In this document: positions 1 through 7,394 of the stretch, piece after piece | Layout of the letters: every line of letters starts with the position of its first letter | Position numbering within the stretch: the first letter of the stretch is position 1 | NCBI GenBank assembly: GCA_016742125.1 | Contig: JACVCM010000099.1 | Coordinates: forward strand, 1-10,951 | Source: Sphingomonadaceae bacterium | GTDB lineage: Bacteria > Pseudomonadota > Alphaproteobacteria > Sphingomonadales > Sphingomonadaceae | Length of the DNA: 10,951 bases | Reading direction: 5' to 3' | Position numbers and translations under genes: made by a program | Notes under the pieces: generated by a model | What the model saw: the letters and a program-made list of their open reading frames with translations, nothing else | Told to the model about the DNA's origin: nothing | Database searches by the model: none

Positions 1-828
1 CAACACGCCTCGCACCCAAGGCTCAACATTCTCCGGTCGACTCGCAGCTGCACGATCAATGTCCCAACCAAGCTGACAATCGAGCCGCCAAACATCGTCG
101 GGCTGCTTGTGGAGCAGCGCGGACTGGCCACGATTGAACGGCGGATCAAACCAGAACCACCTTTCCGAAGGCCGTTCACCTTTCATCTTGATGTCGGCGA
201 TCAAAAAATTGTCTTCGAATACGCGACCCTCGAATTCGAGGCCCATTTCGTTCCGTATCGTTGAGCGATGCCCGTCGCACGCGACCAACCAATCGGCCTC
301 GATGCGGTATTCGCCATCGCCGCAGCGGACATCGAGGATCGTGCATGCCTCATGAGTCTGAACGCCAGTCACATCGTGCCCCCAACGAATCTGGACATTG
401 GGATATTGACTGAGCGCCTCGATCAATATGGCCTCGGCATGATATTGCTGAAGGTTGATAAAGGCCGGGTTGCGCTGATCCTTTACCGGCAGAAGATCGA
501 ATTGATAGACAGGTTCCGGACTGTCACCCCAGAACACCTTGCCGGTTTCCCAGATGACGCCCTTTGCCACCATGGCGTCGCGCACGCCCAGCCGATCCCA
601 TATGTCGAGCGTGCGCTTGGCGAAACAGATCGCTTTCGATCCGGCCGCGATGAAATCGAGGCGATTGAGCAGCACGATTTCACGGCCACGCCGCGCAAGA
701 TCGAGCGCCAAGGTCAGCCCGACGGGGCCACCGCCCACAATTACGATCTTCGCTTTCTCGGTCGATACACGGGGTTTCGGCGTAGCGCCCATTTCCCGCC
801 AGACTGGAATCCCTGCGATATTCACCAT
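1..828 (-). CDS. FAD-dependent aromatic monooxygenase, MhpA/PheA-like (partial, C-terminus outside the window)
   Basis: The first 276 codons of a flavoprotein hydroxylase are visible; the frame is open to base 1. Residues 28-38 read IVIVGGGPVGL, the Rossmann FAD-binding motif, followed by a conserved helix and strand. Residues near 65-76 (GSKAICFAKRTL) and the DG motif at about 183-192 (ACDGHRSTIR), which contacts FAD and NAD(P)H, match the class A FAD monooxygenases, most closely 3-(3-hydroxyphenyl)propionate hydroxylase-type enzymes of about 550 residues. Such enzymes use NAD(P)H and O2 to hydroxylate a phenolic ring in the cytoplasm. The residue that usually binds the FAD ribose at the end of beta-2 is Asn55 rather than Glu or Asp. 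The ATG at 828 is preceded by AGGA about ten bases upstream and lies 5 bases after the stop of the MBL-fold gene, so the two genes are very likely co-transcribed and perhaps translationally coupled. The substrate cannot be read from the sequence. Confidence 0.9.
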   Translation of the reverse strand, partial: MVNIAGIPVWREMGATPKPRVSTEKAKIVIVGGGPVGLTLALDLARRGREIVLLNRLDFIAAGSKAICFAKRTLDIWDRLGVRDAMVAKGVIWETGKVFWGDSPEPVYQFDLLPVKDQRNPAFINLQQYHAEAILIEALSQYPNVQIRWGHDVTGVQTHEACTILDVRCGDGEYRIEADWLVACDGHRSTIRNEMGLEFEGRVFEDNFLIADIKMKGERPSERWFWFDPPFNRGQSALLHKQPDDVWRLDCQLGWDIDRAAASRPENVEPWVRGVL

Positions 829-833
829 GTCGA

Positions 834-1793
834 TCAGTCCTGAAGCTGTGCCCAAACCTCGCGATCGCGCTCCATCGTCCAGATGCGCGGCCAGTCGATC
901 CCGTCAAATTCGTCCCACAATCGCTGGACGTTAAACGGCAGGCAATGTTCGAAAATCGGCCAATGGCCGAATTGGGGCGCCAGCGCCGCGTGCGTGGCCA
1001 GAAACGCCTCCTTCAATGTCCCGCCACGCCGATGCACCCCGCCGACTTGCGCGATCATGCCATTGAGGAAACCCCTGGTCTGCTCGATCGCGGCGTCGCA
1101 CGCCTCGACCGACCGCGCGACCGCGCCGCGACCACCGATCAGATTTTGCGCGCGAAAGGCCTTGACCTGGTCGAGCGTATCCGCCGCCCAATCCATGTGA
1201 AAAGCATCGCCGGTGTAAAGCGCCGCCTGCGCTTCGACCAGATCGCCCGCGAACAGGGTTTTCGATTGGTCATGCCAAACCGCGATGTCGCCCGCCGTAT
1301 GCCCGCGCCCGCAGAATTTCAGCAGCAATTCCCCGCGATCGCCGCCCAAGGGGATCGTCGTCTCGCCCGCGAAGGTTCGGGTTGGCCAGGTCAGGCCCGG
1401 TATCTCTTCGGGCTGTTTGAACAGCCGGGGCATCCGGCCATATTCGCTGTCCCAGTCTTCCTTACCGCGTTCCTCGATCAGCTGCTTGGTGGTCTCGGAG
1501 GCGATGATTTCTTCGGCACCGAACGCACTGGCACCAAGCACGCGCACGGCGTGATAATGGGTCAGAACGAGATAACGGATCGGTTTGCTCGTATGTTCAC
1601 GCAATTGCGCCAGCCAGTCTCTTGCGGCAGCCGGCGTTGCCCGTGCTTCGATACAGACGAGAAAATCCTCGCCTTCGATCGCGCCGACATTGGGATCGCC
1701 TTCGGCGGTCAGCGCGTAAACGCCATCGGCGACCACTTCGAGTGTCTCTTTCTTGGGCGCCAGATCGGCCGAGGAAGCAAAGGGTTTGGTCAT
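834..1793 (-). CDS. MBL-fold metallo-hydrolase-like protein with a degenerate metal motif
   Basis: This 319-residue protein has the metallo-beta-lactamase fold layout: an N-terminal beta segment (VVADGVYALTAEGDPNVG, 20-37), LTHYHAVRVLG at 77-87, GRGHTAGD at 162-169 (His165, third metal ligand of the family) and LFAGDLVE at 180-187 (Asp184, bridging ligand). In the family the first motif is HxHxDH; here it is H79-Y-H81-A-V83-R84, so the Asp and second His of metal site 2 are replaced. The protein may hold one metal, bind iron differently, or hydrolyse a specialised substrate. The frame is open further upstream (to 1967), but the ATG at 1793 is chosen because AGGAGAG lies about ten bases before it and homology begins just after it. 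It is the first gene of a minus-strand pair with the FAD monooxygenase and is divergent from the LuxR-type regulator. Its reaction is unknown; hydrolysis of an ester or thioester in an aromatic degradation route is only an inference. Confidence 0.88.
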   Translation of the reverse strand: MTKPFASSADLAPKKETLEVVADGVYALTAEGDPNVGAIEGEDFLVCIEARATPAAARDWLAQLREHTSKPIRYLVLTHYHAVRVLGASAFGAEEIIASETTKQLIEERGKEDWDSEYGRMPRLFKQPEEIPGLTWPTRTFAGETTIPLGGDRGELLLKFCGRGHTAGDIAVWHDQSKTLFAGDLVEAQAALYTGDAFHMDWAADTLDQVKAFRAQNLIGGRGAVARSVEACDAAIEQTRGFLNGMIAQVGGVHRRGGTLKEAFLATHAALAPQFGHWPIFEHCLPFNVQRLWDEFDGIDWPRIWTMERDREVWAQLQD

Positions 1794-1878
1794 GGGACGA
1801 TTCTCTCCTAATAAGCATTGAATAACCGCCGCCGCTGCCAGCCATGTCATCACTTCTATCGACAATCCGACCGATTTC

Positions 1879-1893
1879 CGGCTAAGTAAGCCG
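1879..1893. promoter_or_regulatory. Perfect 5-bp inverted repeat immediately before the LuxR-type start codon
   Basis: CGGCT-aagta-AGCCG ends directly at the ATG of the regulator and occupies the position where a Shine-Dalgarno sequence would sit; no good Shine-Dalgarno is otherwise present. It could be an autoregulatory operator or an mRNA hairpin that limits translation. The rest of the 100-base divergent region (1794-1893) shows no convincing -35/-10 pair on either strand. Confidence 0.3.
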
Positions 1894-2631
1894 ATGGGAT
1901 TTCCTTTGCTCAATCCTGAAACCGGCGCGGCGCTGATCGATGCGGTGGAAAACCGCGACTTTGGCAAACAGGTTCTGGAGGCGGCTCAGGGACTGGCGAT
2001 GATCGACGAAGTCTTCGCCTATTATGCGGAGCATGAATCGCATCCCGTCGTCATCGCCTCTTCGAGCGCGATTGGTGCTGCGGATCAGCGCGCCCAAATC
2101 TATGCCGAACGCTTTTACCGGTTCGATCCGGCGGCCTATGATCGGGCAGCCACTCCGGTCGGCAAGGGCGTGGCCTCGCTGGTTTCGGCGGCACAGATCG
2201 AACCCAAGGATTACCGCGCGATCTGTTTCGATGGCCCGGCGATTGTCGCCAAATATTTCTATGGCTGGAATGCGCCCGATGCCTGGTATGTCATGAATTT
2301 CTATGCCCGGCGGACAAGCGATAAGGCAACGCTTGCCTTGCTCTCGCAACTTGCGGGCATTTCGCTGAGCGCGATGGTCAGGCATCGCAAGAGGCAGACG
2401 AATAACCGTTTTTCCTTGGCGGATCTGGAACAGCGCTTGGCCCGGCAGGCCAAGGCCCTGACCCAACGGGAACAGGCGGTTTGCGCCAGGACGCTCGCCG
2501 GGATGAGCGCGCAGCAAATCGCGACCGATCTCGGCATCAGCCGCAACTCGGTGCTGACCTACCGCCAGCGCGCCTATAAACGCTACGACATTTCCTCAGC
2601 GGGCGGCCTTTTGGCATTTGTGCTCAGTTGA
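1894..2631 (+). CDS. LuxR-type helix-turn-helix transcriptional regulator
   Basis: A 245-residue regulator with a C-terminal LuxR/FixJ-type DNA-binding domain at about 189-245: LTQREQAVCARTLAGMS, then the scaffold and recognition helices around QQIATDLGISRNSV, ending in GGLLAFVLS. The N-terminal 180 residues are not a recognisable receiver domain (no phospho-Asp motif seen) and lack an obvious acyl-homoserine-lactone signature; patterns such as DYRAICFDGP and WYVMNFYARR resemble the uncharacterised sensor regions of LuxR-type regulators beside sphingomonad catabolic genes. It is divergent from the MBL-fold gene, with 100 bases between the starts, so it probably controls the MBL/monooxygenase pair and perhaps itself. 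The ATG at 1894 is the only suitable start; its ribosome site is poor and overlaps an inverted repeat. A decayed relative of its last 30 codons occurs at 8424-8513. The ligand is unknown. Confidence 0.88.
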   Translation: MGFPLLNPETGAALIDAVENRDFGKQVLEAAQGLAMIDEVFAYYAEHESHPVVIASSSAIGAADQRAQIYAERFYRFDPAAYDRAATPVGKGVASLVSAAQIEPKDYRAICFDGPAIVAKYFYGWNAPDAWYVMNFYARRTSDKATLALLSQLAGISLSAMVRHRKRQTNNRFSLADLEQRLARQAKALTQREQAVCARTLAGMSAQQIATDLGISRNSVLTYRQRAYKRYDISSAGGLLAFVLS

Positions 2632-2633
2632 GG

Positions 2634-2649
2634 GAGCGGAGGCTCTTTT
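2634..2649 (+). terminator. Weak terminator-like hairpin after the LuxR-type gene
   Basis: GAGC-ggag-GCTC followed by TTTT starts three bases after the TGA stop. The stem is only 4 bp, so this is a marginal candidate. The remaining convergent spacer to the aldoxime dehydratase stop (2650-2785) holds no supported gene or strong hairpin; it contains the 8-base word actgatca twice (2664 and 2741), which I do not interpret. Confidence 0.25.
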
Positions 2650-2785
2650 GCCAGGTGCCTGACACTGATCAACTCGTCACGCATGTTACAGTCGAAAAGC
2701 CATTTCTCCGCAAATAGAACTTCGTGCCCGCAAAGGTTTGACTGATCACTTTGAGAACGATCATTTGACGCTGGGAGCGGCGCAG

Positions 2786-3790
2786 TCACGAGAAAAATGG
2801 AAGAACGCCTGTTCTCGGATGACAGTTTACGTACTCAAGGTCGCAGCCTTTGCCACTCAAAACCATGACTTCGTGCCACAGCTTCAGATCGGTGGCACCG
2901 CCGCGCGTCTGCACCATTTCGATGAACGCGTTGTAAATGGATAAGTGCGTGGGATGGCTGGACGTCCAACTCTCTTGATGCTCTAGAGATTTAAACAGTG
3001 CCATCGCAAAGCCTTTGTCTAGTTCGGTTCCATCCAATTCAAGTTCGTCCATAGAACGGCATGAAAAGCACGATGCTTCGACAGGATAATCGCGTAGATA
3101 AGCAAGTCCGGCAACGAGCACGGGTTTAACTCGATCAAGATAGGATCGCAGCTCATCTGCCGAGCAATCGCTCCAGTTCTGCCCCGACCGTATGAGACAT
3201 ACATTGTCCGGCAATGAAGGCCGGATGCGTTTTCCGCGTGTCTCGCGAATGATGGGGTCCGGCATGCCTTCAGGGTTTGCCGGAGCAAACATATCAACAT
3301 CAGAATCCGGCATTCGATCGCGCGATGCTCCCCAATAATTATGTTCTTGCACTGGACCATGCAGCGTGCCTGTCGCCGCCCCCAGGCCGGTTGGATTTGG
3401 CGACGAGAAAAGTGTTTCCTGACGCCCTTCGGCAACCGTAAATACTTCGCGCCAGATCCCAGCGTCGCCCGTCAAATGGCTTGGATTGGACCACCAGTCT
3501 GCCACATCATCACGTGAACACCACTGAGCGTAGGCCTCCGCTTGTGCCCAATACCCAATGAAGACATCGTTCCAATATGTCGAACTGTCCCTGAACACAG
3601 CGCGCTCCACCGTCGAAGGTCCGTTCTCGCCATTCAGAACCGACCTCGCCCAGTTGATGAATGGTGCATTGCCGTCTCTTTGAAGTGCTTGACTGCCAAA
3701 ATATCCCACCACAGCTTTGCCATTTTTTGGCATCGATGTGCTCCACGCATCTACCGGTGGTGTCCAATTCGGTGGCATATTTCTGGGCAT
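2786..3790 (-). CDS. oxd: Aldoxime dehydratase (haem-containing dehydratase family, OxdA/OxdB/OxdRE-like)
   Basis: This 334-residue protein belongs to the haem-containing aldoxime dehydratases, which dehydrate aldoximes (R-CH=N-OH) to nitriles in the cytoplasm using ferrous haem b bound directly to the substrate nitrogen. Visible family features are FGSQ at 31-34, FIGYWAQAEAY at 77-87, the block HGPVQEHNYWGASRDRMP (144-161), NVCLIRSGQNWSDC (196-209) with a probable active-site Arg201, the SCFSCRSMDELELDG segment (240-254) with candidate catalytic Ser243 or Ser246, KLWHEV (303-308) with probable proximal haem ligand His306, and EYVNCHPRTG (319-328) with probable catalytic His324. Only about ten residues follow His324, so the C-terminus is somewhat short against the roughly 350-residue enzymes known. 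The start ATG at 3790 has GAGGA about six bases upstream. It is the last gene of the minus-strand set nitrilase, TonB receptor, oxd. Sampled stretches are near 50% GC, below the MBL gene to the left. The natural aldoxime is not known. Confidence 0.92.
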   Translation of the reverse strand: MPRNMPPNWTPPVDAWSTSMPKNGKAVVGYFGSQALQRDGNAPFINWARSVLNGENGPSTVERAVFRDSSTYWNDVFIGYWAQAEAYAQWCSRDDVADWWSNPSHLTGDAGIWREVFTVAEGRQETLFSSPNPTGLGAATGTLHGPVQEHNYWGASRDRMPDSDVDMFAPANPEGMPDPIIRETRGKRIRPSLPDNVCLIRSGQNWSDCSADELRSYLDRVKPVLVAGLAYLRDYPVEASCFSCRSMDELELDGTELDKGFAMALFKSLEHQESWTSSHPTHLSIYNAFIEMVQTRGGATDLKLWHEVMVLSGKGCDLEYVNCHPRTGVLPFFS

Positions 3791-3808
3791 CTTAGATCCT
3801 CAACAAAT

Positions 3809-3827
3809 GTCTATTTTCACTATAGAC
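3809..3827. other. Small inverted repeat just upstream of oxd
   Basis: GTCTAT-tttcact-ATAGAC forms a perfect 6-bp stem with a 7-base loop in the 79-base spacer between the TonB receptor stop and the oxd ribosome site (TCCTC on the plus strand at 3797-3801). It has no T-run on the minus strand directly after it, so it is not a standard terminator. It could be a processing hairpin or an operator for an internal promoter. Confidence 0.3.
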
Positions 3828-3869
3828 TCAAAAATAACTGCGAGCCGGAAATTTGATGACAGAATCCTG

Positions 3870-6239
3870 TCAGAAACGTGCTTTCAGAGTCACACCACCT
3901 TCACGCGGGCGATTGAAGTTGGCCTCGTGAAAGCCGATCGAATAGTTGGAGTCACCGCTCTCGATAACGCGCTTGTTCGCGATGTTGTTCACGAATCCAG
4001 TGATGGAGAATCGGCCACCGTCGAATTCGAAGCCCAGCGATGCGTTGAACAAGCTGTAGCCGGGCTGGCTCAAGAATTTCGAATTGATCGCGTCGTTCTC
4101 GATCGAGCTGGTGTAGAACCAGTCGCCGCTCAGAACGGCTTCCACATCGCCTGTCAATGGCAGCCGGTATTCGGCCCGGGCGCTTGTCGTCCACTCAGGC
4201 GTCTTGGCAAGTCGGGTTGAGAGACGGATTTGCTGGTCCGCTGGGATGGTTGCAACCAGCGCCGGTACCGAGGTGTATTTGGCATCGAGATATCCGATGC
4301 CGCCACTGAGCGTTAACCCCTCGATTGGTACCGCCGAGATTTCCACTTCAGCACCGTTAATCCGCGCCGAGCCACCGTTGCGCGTGATCGGTGCGCCTTG
4401 ATCGTAAACTGTCAACTGGATATCGTCGTAATTGGAGTGAAAGGCAGCTGTATTAACACGCAGGCGGCGGTCAAACAGTTCGACTTTTGCGCCAATCTCA
4501 TAAGACTTAAGCAATTCGGGGTTGTAGGAAATCGCCGACGGAACCGGTGCGAGGTAACGTGTGTTGAAACCACCGCTTTTGAAGCCTTCCGAGTAGGTTG
4601 CGTAGAGCAGTAGGTCGTTGATCGGCTTCCAGTCTACCCCTGCACGGAACGAGGTGTTCTCAAAGTCACGACTATAATTGCCCGGAGCGAAGAAGGGCGT
4701 AACCGTCCCCGCAGGGCCAAATATCGCAGCGAAGCCGTTGGTGATTGCGCCGCCGCCAAGGGGTACGAAATAACCTTTCTTATCCTTGGTATAACGGACG
4801 CCGCCAGTGATCCCGAGCGTCGGGGTGATCTTGAAAGTTGCCTGTGCGTAGGCAGCGTAGCTCTTGTTTTTTACAAAGGTAAAATTACGAACCTGCCCGA
4901 AGGCGACCGGAAGCGTGACGTTGAGAAGGTCATTACCCTTTTCGTCGAAATAATAGAGGCCGGCCGCATAGGCGAGGCGGCGGTCAAATGCCTGCCCCGT
5001 CAGTTGCAATTCCTGACTGAACTGCTCCTGACGATAGTCGAAGTTTTCCGTATGCGTGACGGCGGTGGGAGAGCCATCCGCGTCGCGATTGAATGAGCCT
5101 GAGGTTTTGCGATACGCGGAAATCGATTTGATCGTTGCGCCACCGAAATCATACTCAAGCGTACCCGCAGCGCCCCAAACGTTGAGTCGCGTACCATTGG
5201 GACCATTTGCGTATGTCGTATTGAGATCAGGCGTGATCCACCTCGCATCAAACGGTGTCACACTGAGCACCGGCACGTCGGCATTATTATACAACCATGC
5301 GAGCGACGGATTGCCCGGCGGTACGGCAACGTTGACGGTGTCCACCGCCCCAGTCCGACGATTATAGACCAGGTCCGTCCGGGTGGGGGATCCCGGAGGC
5401 ACGCTTGAAATACCAACCAGCTTGCTCGCAGCATTCTGTTCGTCGACGTGCGTGTAATCGGCGGTGAGCGTCGCGCGAAACGGCCCTTCCCGATCATAAA
5501 CGAGCGTTGTACGCACCGACTGACGATTCACGTCCCCAAGGTCGCGACCATCCAGCAAACCTCGGACATAGCCGTCCTGACGCTTTACGGAACCGACGAC
5601 GTTGAAACCGACCCCGTCGGCAAGCGGCAAATCGGCGGAGACACGCACCTCGACGCGATTGCGACTACCTAAAGTCAGCGCACTGCTCAACGCACGGTCC
5701 GTACCAGGTTTGCGGCTGATGATGCTGATCGCGCCCCCAATAGTATTGCGTCCGAAAAGGGTTCCCTGCGGGCCGCGCAGGACCTCTACGCGTTCGACAT
5801 CCACGACGTCGAGCACGCCGCCGACGGAGCGCGCAACGTAGACGCCGTCCAGATAAGTGCCGACGCCGGGGTCGGTCGTGAGCTGGAAGTCGGTCTGTCC
5901 TACACCGCGAATGAACACGACTGCCCCCGACGAGGCCCCGCTAACCGGCGCGGTCGTATTATAAACGAGGTTGGGTGTGATGGTGCCCAGACTGGCGATC
6001 GTCCCTGTCCCGCGGTCTGCGAGGGTTTCGCCCGTCACCGCAGTGATCGAGATAGGCGTGTCTTGCAGGCGTTCCGTCCGCTTCTGAGCAGTTACAACGA
6101 TTTCTTCGAGGCCAATTTCCTCAGATATTTGTGTTGTGTTCGTATCAGGCGTAGTTTGCCCAAATGCCGGATTTGCAGACGCTGCGATTGCGAGCGCGGC
6201 AACTGATGCCGCCAGCGTGATCCCTTTCTTGTTGGTCAT
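3870..6239 (-). CDS. TonB-dependent outer-membrane receptor
   Basis: A 789-residue TonB-dependent transporter with a Sec signal peptide at residues 1-27 (KK, then a hydrophobic stretch, probable cut after NPAFG), a TonB box at about 46-52 (EIVVTAQ), a plug domain at roughly 55-180 (QDTPISITAVTGETL; VFIRGVGQTDF; VEVLRGPQGTLFGRNTIGGAI) and a C-terminal beta-barrel of about 600 residues with aromatic strand motifs (ISAYRKTSGSF; YATYSEGFKSGGFN) ending in Phe, the expected BAM signal. Such proteins import scarce or bulky compounds across the outer membrane with energy from TonB-ExbBD. The ATG at 6239 is preceded by a purine-rich GGGGGAAG. The gene lies 46 bases downstream of the nitrilase stop and 79 bases upstream of oxd, on the same strand, so it is probably expressed with both enzymes; the cargo is then plausibly an aldoxime, nitrile or conjugate. 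That link is inference: sphingomonad receptors of this kind are numerous and poorly assigned. Confidence 0.95.
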   Translation of the reverse strand: MTNKKGITLAASVAALAIAASANPAFGQTTPDTNTTQISEEIGLEEIVVTAQKRTERLQDTPISITAVTGETLADRGTGTIASLGTITPNLVYNTTAPVSGASSGAVVFIRGVGQTDFQLTTDPGVGTYLDGVYVARSVGGVLDVVDVERVEVLRGPQGTLFGRNTIGGAISIISRKPGTDRALSSALTLGSRNRVEVRVSADLPLADGVGFNVVGSVKRQDGYVRGLLDGRDLGDVNRQSVRTTLVYDREGPFRATLTADYTHVDEQNAASKLVGISSVPPGSPTRTDLVYNRRTGAVDTVNVAVPPGNPSLAWLYNNADVPVLSVTPFDARWITPDLNTTYANGPNGTRLNVWGAAGTLEYDFGGATIKSISAYRKTSGSFNRDADGSPTAVTHTENFDYRQEQFSQELQLTGQAFDRRLAYAAGLYYFDEKGNDLLNVTLPVAFGQVRNFTFVKNKSYAAYAQATFKITPTLGITGGVRYTKDKKGYFVPLGGGAITNGFAAIFGPAGTVTPFFAPGNYSRDFENTSFRAGVDWKPINDLLLYATYSEGFKSGGFNTRYLAPVPSAISYNPELLKSYEIGAKVELFDRRLRVNTAAFHSNYDDIQLTVYDQGAPITRNGGSARINGAEVEISAVPIEGLTLSGGIGYLDAKYTSVPALVATIPADQQIRLSTRLAKTPEWTTSARAEYRLPLTGDVEAVLSGDWFYTSSIENDAINSKFLSQPGYSLFNASLGFEFDGGRFSITGFVNNIANKRVIESGDSNYSIGFHEANFNRPREGGVTLKARF

Positions 6240-6285
6240 TATGTCTTCCCCCTGGTGGATGGACTATTGAGACAAAGCGTCAAGA

Positions 6286-7290
6286 TCACGCCTGTCCCTT
6301 GTTGATTTCCGCTTCGCCGAGTTCGGTAAAGATTGGTTGAACATGCTCTACCGGGCGCCGACGCTCCGAATTGAAAAGCAATCGCGTAACGTCCGACCTT
6401 GCATAATGTCCCGCTGGGTCGGCCGCTGCTTTGGCAAGCGCGATCATGCTTAGGTCGATCTCGGCCTTGACCAATCCTTCCTGGTCCGGTGCGAGATATT
6501 CGGCGAGGGGAGCTCCGTCCGGCCCGAAGATCATGGACCGTCCTCCGCCGACTGGCATCATTTGGCGATGTTCATCGGTTTCGCAGACTATATCCTGCAC
6601 TGCAGGGGTGGTGACTGCTGTCGCGGCTACGACGAAGCACTGGCCCTCGGCGGCGTAAACCTGATTGACCGCGTTGTTGAGCTCTGGGCCCAGCGCGTAG
6701 GCGGCCCCCTGATAGAGCGCGAAACTTGGCCACGATGCGACATGCACTTGCTCATGCTGCGCATACATCGCATATCTGACGAGCGGCTGGAGATGTTCCC
6801 AACAGCAAAGCGCGCCGAGCTGACCGATCTGCGTCTCGTGAACCTTCAAGTCGCTGCCGTCGCCTTCGCCGAAAACTGTTCGCTCGACATGCGTCGGCTT
6901 CAGCTTACGACGGTTTGCAATCACACTGCCATCGGGCGCGATGATCGACTGGCCGATATAAAGCGTCCCGTGATCACGCTCGCTGGTGCCAACTACCACA
7001 TGCATGCCAGCTGCGGCAACTTCGGCCCGAATGGCGTCCATCTCTGCCCCATCGGTCGCTATGGAATTCTCGTGATACCGGTGGACGAACTTCATCCCCC
7101 AGGCCGGACTACCGAGCCAAGGCCAGAAGCAGTAGCCAGGTATCCAAGTCTCCGGGAAAGCAAGGAGTTGAACTCCCTCCGACCGCGCCTGACGGATAAT
7201 AGCGATCGTTTTGTCGACCGTTCCTGCCAGATCGAGATAGGCGGGTGCCGCCTGTACTGCCGCTGCCACAAAAGGCTTAGTTGCCACCAT
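6286..7290 (-). CDS. Nitrilase (carbon-nitrogen hydrolase family)
   Basis: A 334-residue nitrilase that hydrolyses nitriles to carboxylic acids and ammonia in the cytoplasm. The catalytic residues of the family are visible: Glu47 in LLAFPETWIPGY, Lys129 in ANRRKLKPTHVERTVFGEG, and the nucleophile Cys163 in LGALCCWEHLQP. The length and the THVERTVFGEGDG segment match true aromatic/aliphatic nitrilases rather than other branches of the superfamily, and the C-terminal GHYARSDVTRLLFN is also typical. The frame is open to 7434, but the ATG at 7290 is preferred because it begins directly before the conserved VAAVQAAP segment and GGAG lies about ten bases upstream. It is the first gene of a minus-strand set with the TonB receptor and aldoxime dehydratase and is divergent from an AraC-type regulator; AraC/XylS-type activators control nitrilase genes in other bacteria (NitR in Rhodococcus). 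Together with Oxd it completes an aldoxime to acid route. Confidence 0.95.
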   Translation of the reverse strand: MVATKPFVAAAVQAAPAYLDLAGTVDKTIAIIRQARSEGVQLLAFPETWIPGYCFWPWLGSPAWGMKFVHRYHENSIATDGAEMDAIRAEVAAAGMHVVVGTSERDHGTLYIGQSIIAPDGSVIANRRKLKPTHVERTVFGEGDGSDLKVHETQIGQLGALCCWEHLQPLVRYAMYAQHEQVHVASWPSFALYQGAAYALGPELNNAVNQVYAAEGQCFVVAATAVTTPAVQDIVCETDEHRQMMPVGGGRSMIFGPDGAPLAEYLAPDQEGLVKAEIDLSMIALAKAAADPAGHYARSDVTRLLFNSERRRPVEHVQPIFTELGEAEINKGQA

Positions 7291-7365
7291 TGAAGATCGT
7301 CTCCACCATTTCCTTAGTTTAGAAGACTTGGTTAGCGTGGAGTGGGCGTGAAGGCGTTGAAGCAG

Positions 7366-7394
7366 ACCGAAAGGAAGCTTGACTGAAACCGAAA
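7366..7394. promoter_or_regulatory. Direct repeat with 22-bp spacing, candidate AraC-type operator
   Basis: The word ACCGAAA occurs at 7366-7372 and again at 7388-7394, exactly 22 bases apart, or about two helical turns, on the same DNA face. The flanks are partly conserved (9 of 13 bases between 7362-7374 and 7384-7396). AraC/XylS regulators typically bind such direct repeats upstream of the promoter they activate. The site lies between the nitrilase and regulator genes, about 75-100 bases upstream of the nitrilase start and close to the regulator start, where it could also serve autoregulation. Confidence 0.5.

Noticed and set aside
945..1811. Long plus-strand open frame (288 codons) opposite the MBL-fold gene
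   Set aside because: It is the antisense of a gene with clear family motifs and good ribosome site; its translation shows no recognisable domain and its length follows from high GC.
1794..1967. 58-codon N-terminal extension of the MBL-fold gene
   Set aside because: It would overlap the start of the divergent LuxR-type gene, has no family similarity, and a strong AGGAGAG site precedes the internal ATG at 1793.
2664..2748. Repeated word actgatca at 2664 and 2741
   Set aside because: Eight bases in a convergent spacer, 77 apart, without conserved flanks; too short to call an attachment site or insertion footprint.
2583..2789. 68-codon minus-strand frame in the convergent spacer between the LuxR-type gene and oxd
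   Set aside because: No recognisable motif; it overlaps the ends of both neighbours and has no supporting context.
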